A stretch of 44,379 bases of DNA from an uncultured SAR116 cluster alpha proteobacterium (GTDB lineage Bacteria > Pseudomonadota > Alphaproteobacteria > Puniceispirillales > GCA-002684695), in assembly GCA_902532475.1 (NCBI GenBank), contig CACAIE010000011.1, positions 1 to 44,379 on the forward strand. The letters are read 5' to 3'. Both the position numbers and the translations under genes were made by a program. A model generated the notes under the pieces. It made no database searches. It saw only the letters and a list, made by a program, of their open reading frames with translations, and was not told the origin of the DNA. Shown piece by piece: positions 40,675-44,379 of this stretch (its first letter is position 1; each line of letters begins with the position of its first letter).

Positions 40675-40721
40675 AATTGGTCCTCTCCGGGATTGTAATT
40701 AATAACATAAAGGAGACGACC

Positions 40722-42206
40722 ATGGTGTCAGTCAATACTAATATTGCGTCTTTACAAGCGCAAAACTCCCTAAGGGGAACACAAGGTGAATATGAGAATG
40801 CAATGCTAAGATTGTCTACAGGTAAAAAAATAAATGGCGCAGCTGATGATGCTGCTGGTTTATCTGTGGCTAGTAGCATGACTGCTCAAATCAAAGGCTT
40901 AAAGATGGCATCTAAAAATGCATCTGACGGCATTTCCTTGGTAAATACTGTCGAGGGTGCACTTGATGAAGCAACAGGAATTTTACAAAGAATGCGTGAA
41001 CTTTCTGTGCAAGCGATTTCAGATACTAATAACGGCAGTGACAGAACATATATTCAAGATGAAATTAATCAACTTAACAACGAGTTGAACAGAATTTCTT
41101 CAACAACACAGTACAACGGACTTAATGTTCTTGATGGAAGTTATACTGACAGAACAATTCAAATTGGTAACTTAAGCAATCAAGTTATGAAATTTGGAGT
41201 GGCTTCAAGTGATACAACTACATTAGGAGCTTTCCAGATAACATCACTCGCTTCCGCTACAGCAATCGCTGCGAATGCCGCTGCTGCAGAGACAGCTGCA
41301 ACCGCATTAGTTAATGTTGGCGCCGACTATATTTTACAAGGGTCTTTTGGAACTAAAACAGCTGGCGTTGACGCAGGTGCAAATGCTCGCGACACTGCTA
41401 AAGCGGTCAACTTACTATCCGGTGAAACTAATGTTAAGGCAACCGCTATTACTAAAGCGAGGTTCACACTCGCAGCTACAGGTACAGTTACTTTCACAAT
41501 TAAAGGCAAAAGTTCCACTGCATCTACTGTGACAGCGACTAACGCAGCAATAACAGATTTAACCGCTACTAAAGACGCGATTAACGCTGTTTCAGGCTCA
41601 ACTGGTGTAACTGCAACTTTGAACGCGGCTAAAAATGAAGTTTGGCTGGTTCAGGCTGAAGGATACAACGTTGTTATCGGTGATGTTTTAGGTTCAAATA
41701 TGGTGCTATCAGCTCAAGATCCAGATGATGCTGCTTCAACAGCAGTGACGTTAGCAACTGGTGGTGATGACTCTTCAGCAGTTGTAGGTACTGTTAGACT
41801 ATCTAGTGATAAGTCATTTACCTTTACACCTCAACATGCTGCTAACTTGTTTTCTTGGGCTACTACTGCAATTGCATCTAGTTTAACTCAACTTGGAGAC
41901 GTTTCTTTAAAAACAGTAAACGGTGCAACAAATGCTATATCAGTAATTGATCAGTCATTAGCAATGGTTGCATCTTCAAGGTCACAGTTAGGTGCTATCC
42001 AGAACAGACTTACAAGCACAGTAAACAACTTAAGCAATATAATTCAAAAAACAGAGCAGTCTAGGTCTCAAATAACTGATGCAGATTTCGCAACAGAGAC
42101 AACTGCTTTATCGAAAGCTCAAATCTTACAGCAAGCGTCAACAGCAATGTTGGCTCAAGCGAACCAGGCAAATCAAGGAGTACTTCGTTTGCTTCAGGCG
42201 GGATAA
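40722..42206 (+). CDS. Flagellin 2
   Basis: A 494-aa flagellin starting MVSVNTNIASLQAQNSL, the canonical FliC-type N terminus (unlike flagellins 1 and 3). D1 motifs: AMLRLSTGKKINGAADDAAG and ILQRMRELSVQAISDTNNGS. The C terminus is ITDADFATETTALSKAQILQ followed by QASTAMLAQANQANQGVLRL. The middle carries the same IN-like unit (INAVSGSTGVTATLNAAKN). AGGAG lies before ATG 40722; a longer frame to 40641 is open but has no ribosome site, and its extra residues are not flagellin-like. Confidence 0.96.
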   Translation: MVSVNTNIASLQAQNSLRGTQGEYENAMLRLSTGKKINGAADDAAGLSVASSMTAQIKGLKMASKNASDGISLVNTVEGALDEATGILQRMRELSVQAISDTNNGSDRTYIQDEINQLNNELNRISSTTQYNGLNVLDGSYTDRTIQIGNLSNQVMKFGVASSDTTTLGAFQITSLASATAIAANAAAAETAATALVNVGADYILQGSFGTKTAGVDAGANARDTAKAVNLLSGETNVKATAITKARFTLAATGTVTFTIKGKSSTASTVTATNAAITDLTATKDAINAVSGSTGVTATLNAAKNEVWLVQAEGYNVVIGDVLGSNMVLSAQDPDDAASTAVTLATGGDDSSAVVGTVRLSSDKSFTFTPQHAANLFSWATTAIASSLTQLGDVSLKTVNGATNAISVIDQSLAMVASSRSQLGAIQNRLTSTVNNLSNIIQKTEQSRSQITDADFATETTALSKAQILQQASTAMLAQANQANQGVLRLLQAG

Positions 42207-42240
42207 CAAGACCGCCATTGGGATGATTTGAGTGACTGAC

Positions 42241-42262
42241 GGCAAATAAAGTTGAATTTGCC
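42241..42262 (+). other. Hairpin after flagellin 2
   Basis: Inverted repeat GGCAAAT (42241-42247) and ATTTGCC (42256-42262) with an eight-base loop. No T tract follows, so it is not a classical terminator. Confidence 0.5.
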
Positions 42263-42272
42263 AACAAAGGAA

Positions 42273-42306
42273 GGCCCGGCCGTTAGAGACCACTGACGGC
42301 CAGGCC
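42273..42306 (+). terminator. Strong GC-rich stem-loop between flagellins 2 and 3
   Basis: GGCC-C-GGCCGT (42273-42283) pairs with ACGGCC-A-GGCC (42296-42306), one mismatch, twelve-base loop. It is very stable for such an AT-rich genome. It lacks a U tract, so it may be an mRNA 3'-end protector or pause site rather than an efficient terminator. Confidence 0.55.
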
Positions 42307-42316
42307 TAAATAAACC

Positions 42317-42371
42317 AAGGGTTAAACCCTTATAACTAGGAGATAAGGGGAAACCCTTAACAAGGAGATAA
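42317..42371 (+). repeat. Duplicated hairpin plus ribosome site before flagellin 3
   Basis: Two near-copies follow each other: AAACCCTTATAACTAGGAGA (from 42324) and AAACCCTTAACAAGGAGATA (from 42351). Each has AAGGG...CCCTT complementarity (42317-42331; 42345-42358) and an AGGAG ribosome site. Only the second AGGAG is well placed for the ATG at 42377. Confidence 0.7.
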
Positions 42372-42376
42372 ATAAA

Positions 42377-43873
42377 ATGACCTCAATTAACAGTGACTTT
42401 ATGTCCCAACTGGCTTTAAGAAGCCTCGGAAATTCTTCCAACATGATGACACAAGCAATGGAGAGACTTTCAACAGGTAAGAGAGTGAACTCTGCAGCTG
42501 ACGACGCAGCTGGTCTTGGCATCGCAACTAAATTAAGAGCTCAGGTAAACAGTTTAAACGCTGCTACAAGAAACGCCACTGACGCTTTAGCACTCATCGG
42601 AACAATCGATGGTGCCTTAGAAGAATCTGGCGAAATCCTTCTTAGAATGAGAGAGCTAGCTGTTCAGTCAGCATCTGATACAAATACTGGTACAGACCGA
42701 TCTTTCCTTCAAGATGAAATTAACGCTCTTAACAACGAACTAAACAGAATTTCAAGTTCAACTGAATTTAACTCTGTGAAGTTGTTAGACGGTACTTACA
42801 ATAACAAGTCAATCCAAATTGGCACTGGTGCAAACCAAGTGTTTAATATTGGCGTGACATCCTCTGACTCATCAACATTAGGCGCTTACGAATTGAATTC
42901 TGGTGCGTCTGCCACTGCAGCTGTTGCTACATCTGCTGCTGCTGTTACAGCTTTGGAAGCATTAGTTGTCGACGCTGCTGACTATTCTGTTGCAGGTTCC
43001 TTTGGCACAGAGACAGTAAAAGTGGGAGCCGGTGCCAGCGCTAGAGATGCTGCACAGGCTTTTAACTTAAGTGCTGGAACAACAGGGATCAATGCGTCTG
43101 CGGTAACTAAAGCTAATATTGCTTCAATATCAGCTCTTGGTACATATACTTTTTCTTTACAAGGTAAAAGTGACACTGCTTCTGTGGTTAATGCTACCAT
43201 TGCTAGTGTGTCTAACTTGACTTCTTTAAAAGATGCCATTAACTCAGTGTCCGGTTCAACTGGCATTAATGCTTCTTTGACTGCAGACTTGTCAGGTATT
43301 AAACTCGTGCAACAGGATGGCTATAATGTAATAGTTTCAGGGGTATTAGGTGCAGGTAATATAGTAATGGATGCAGCTAACAGAAACGGCAAATCAAATA
43401 CTGGTGGCCAAGTAACACTAGGTGCGGCTGTGGGTACTGACTCAGCCGGTTTCGTTGGATCAGTTGCCTTGACAAGTCACAAAGCTTTTACAGTGACACC
43501 AGGGAACGCTGCCAACCACTTTACCCATCTCGATACTGCTCAAGCATCTTCACTATCAAAGATGGGAGACGTTGACATTTCAAAACAAACTGGCGCGACA
43601 AACGCCATATCCGTTATTGACGGAGCCCTTGCAATGGTATCTGAAGTCCGCTCAGAAATGGGTGCAGCCCAAAACAGGCTGACATCTACAGTGGACAACC
43701 TAAGCAATGTATCCGTTAACACACAGAGGTCGCTGACTTCAGTAGAAGATGCGAATTTCGCATCAGAGACATCTGCGCTGACCAAGGCTCAAATTCTACA
43801 GCAGGCAGCCACCTCTATGCTTGCCCAGGCAAATAAAGCCAAGCAAACAATGCTCGTATTGTTACAAGGCTAA
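42377..43873 (+). CDS. Flagellin 3
   Basis: A 498-aa flagellin starting MTSINSDFMSQLALRSL, the same subtype as flagellin 1. D1 motifs: AMERLSTGKRVNSAADDAAG and ILLRMRELAVQSASDTNTGT. The C terminus is VEDANFASETSALTKAQILQ and ends KQTMLVLLQG. The middle (from about 213) again contains the IN-like unit (INSVSGSTGINASLTADLSG). It is followed by a strong Rho-independent terminator. AGGAG stands about nine bases before the ATG, in a duplicated leader. Confidence 0.96.
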   Translation: MTSINSDFMSQLALRSLGNSSNMMTQAMERLSTGKRVNSAADDAAGLGIATKLRAQVNSLNAATRNATDALALIGTIDGALEESGEILLRMRELAVQSASDTNTGTDRSFLQDEINALNNELNRISSSTEFNSVKLLDGTYNNKSIQIGTGANQVFNIGVTSSDSSTLGAYELNSGASATAAVATSAAAVTALEALVVDAADYSVAGSFGTETVKVGAGASARDAAQAFNLSAGTTGINASAVTKANIASISALGTYTFSLQGKSDTASVVNATIASVSNLTSLKDAINSVSGSTGINASLTADLSGIKLVQQDGYNVIVSGVLGAGNIVMDAANRNGKSNTGGQVTLGAAVGTDSAGFVGSVALTSHKAFTVTPGNAANHFTHLDTAQASSLSKMGDVDISKQTGATNAISVIDGALAMVSEVRSEMGAAQNRLTSTVDNLSNVSVNTQRSLTSVEDANFASETSALTKAQILQQAATSMLAQANKAKQTMLVLLQG

Positions 43874-43899
43874 AATAACAAAAAATGCCCGTGGCATAT

Positions 43900-43928
43900 G
43901 GGGAGGGGTAACACCCTCCCCTTTTTTT
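43900..43928 (+). terminator. Rho-independent terminator after flagellin 3
   Basis: GGGGAGGG (43900-43907) pairs perfectly with CCCTCCCC (43914-43921), six-base loop, followed by seven T (43922-43928). A small additional hairpin ATGCC/GGCAT lies just upstream (43885-43897). Confidence 0.92.
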
Positions 43929-43944
43929 GGCATGGATATTGCTC
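43927..43944 (+). promoter_or_regulatory. Sigma-54 promoter of flagellin 4
   Basis: The site reads TTGGCATGGATATTGCTC with GG at 43929-43930 and GC at 43941-43942, ten bases apart. It begins in the T tract of the preceding terminator and lies about 40 bases upstream of the ATG at 43981. Confidence 0.82.
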
Positions 43945-43980
43945 ATTCACCTCGACCTCAATTTTTAGAATAGGTGTATT

Positions 43981-44379
43981 ATGAGTAATATTTTATCTAA
44001 TATAGCTGCCTTAAAGTCGCTGTATCACTTGAATAGAAATCAAGAAGGCTACGCGACGTCTATGGAGCGTATTTCATCTGGAAAGCGCATTAATGCAGCT
44101 GGTGATGACGCAGCAGGCGCATCAATCGTCAATAGAATGACATCGCAAATTACAGGAATGCAGGTGGCAATTAGGAATGCAGGAGATGCAATTTCTATGG
44201 CGCAAACTGCTGAAGGGGCAATGAACGAATGTTCAGAGATACTTCACAGAATGCGTGAACTAGCTGTTCAATCTGCCAATGGCACGTATAGCGGTGCGGA
44301 TAGAGTTGCTCTAAATGCGGAGGTTGTTGAACTTAAAAATGAATTACTAAGAATTTCAGAATCGACAAAGTTTAATGAC
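43981..44379 (+). CDS. Flagellin 4, N-terminal part (cut by window end)
   Basis: The frame from ATG 43981 is open to the window end (133 codons). The N terminus MSNILSNIAALKSLYHLNRN and D1 motifs (SMERISSGKRINAAGDDAAG, then ILHRMRELAVQSANGTYSG) are flagellin. It is distinct from flagellins 1-3, for example A-G-A-S-I-V instead of A-G-L-S-I-A, and it carries a Cys (MNECSEIL). It is read from a sigma-54 promoter, unlike the preceding flagellins. The C-terminal part lies outside the window. Confidence 0.93.
   Translation, partial: MSNILSNIAALKSLYHLNRNQEGYATSMERISSGKRINAAGDDAAGASIVNRMTSQITGMQVAIRNAGDAISMAQTAEGAMNECSEILHRMRELAVQSANGTYSGADRVALNAEVVELKNELLRISESTKFND

Larger units (their letters stand above)
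40383..40721. other. AT-rich intergenic region before flagellin 2
   Basis: About 340 bases without a convincing gene. It contains the minus-strand sigma-54-like site at 40423-40438, long A and T tracts (about 40560-40640) and, near its right end, the flagellin leader element at 40624-40674. A frame is open from 40641 into flagellin 2 but lacks a ribosome site. Confidence 0.6.

Noticed and set aside
40641-40721. Upstream extension of flagellin 2 to an ATG at 40641
   Set aside because: No ribosome site, the extra residues are not flagellin-like, and the conserved leader element overlaps it; ATG 40722 has AGGAG at proper distance.
42308-42335. Possible FliA promoter before flagellin 3 (TAAATAAA followed by CCCTTATAA)
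   Set aside because: The match to TAAA-N15-GCCGATAA is poor and the bases are explained by the duplicated hairpin unit.
1-44379. tRNA, rRNA, transposase or integrase genes
   Set aside because: I looked for conserved tRNA arms, rRNA segments, terminal inverted repeats and transposase/integrase motifs and saw none that I could support.

Overview
This window is a flagellar gene island from an AT-rich bacterium with tightly packed genes. It is very probably a marine proteobacterium. My best guess is an alphaproteobacterium of SAR116-like character, because FlgJ is a single domain accompanied by a separate lytic transglycosylase, and there is an NHLP-like peptide gene. However, the flhA-flhF-flhG-fliA block, FlgP/FlgT, DUF2802 and the flgBCDEFGHIJKL order are also typical of gammaproteobacteria, so the class is not certain.

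Layout. Positions 1-6.1 kb are housekeeping and accessory genes: a DMT permease fragment, an esterase, a MATE exporter, a threonine/serine dehydratase, a methyltransferase and a TupBC-type tungstate transporter without its binding protein. Positions 6.1-9.7 kb hold a lytic transglycosylase, several small unrecognised genes, an NHLP-like/Sel1 operon and an additional FlgF/FlgG-type rod/hook paralogue. Positions 9.7-14.9 kb (minus strand) are flhA-flhF-flhG-fliA plus one orphan gene. Positions 15.2-19.3 kb (plus strand) are flgP-flgT-LysM protein-flgA-flgM-flgN-like-DUF2802. Positions 19.3-20.4 kb (minus strand) encode a lipoprotein and an acidic protein with 63-bp tandem repeats. Positions 20.5-37.6 kb are flgB to flgL, with a hook protein of 1429 aa and a FlgK of 2030 aa, both several times the usual size. 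Positions 37.7 kb to the end hold four different flagellin genes (the last cut by the window end), a decayed TPR/SGNH-like gene and an unrecognised gene on the opposite strand.

Regulation read from sequence. At least eight -24/-12 (sigma-54) elements with exact GG-N10-GC spacing stand just upstream of the transglycosylase, the extra FlgF/G paralogue, flhA, flgP, flgB, flgG, the unknown 177-aa gene and the fourth flagellin; a ninth, weaker one faces the repeat-protein gene. FliA and FlgM are both present. Flagellins 1 and 2 share a different ~50-bp conserved element at the same distance from their start codons, a candidate FliA-type promoter/leader. The island therefore appears to use a sigma-54 tier for rod, hook, ring and one flagellin, and a second tier for the main filament.

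Most notable: an ~82-aa beta-rich module with the core HxF-x2-GD-x-V-x-Y occurs twice in the giant FlgE and five times in the giant FlgK, once nested inside another copy. FlhF has lost its P-loop lysine while FlhG lacks its N-terminal FlhF-activating segment. Several uncharacterised genes are wired to flagellar-type promoters.
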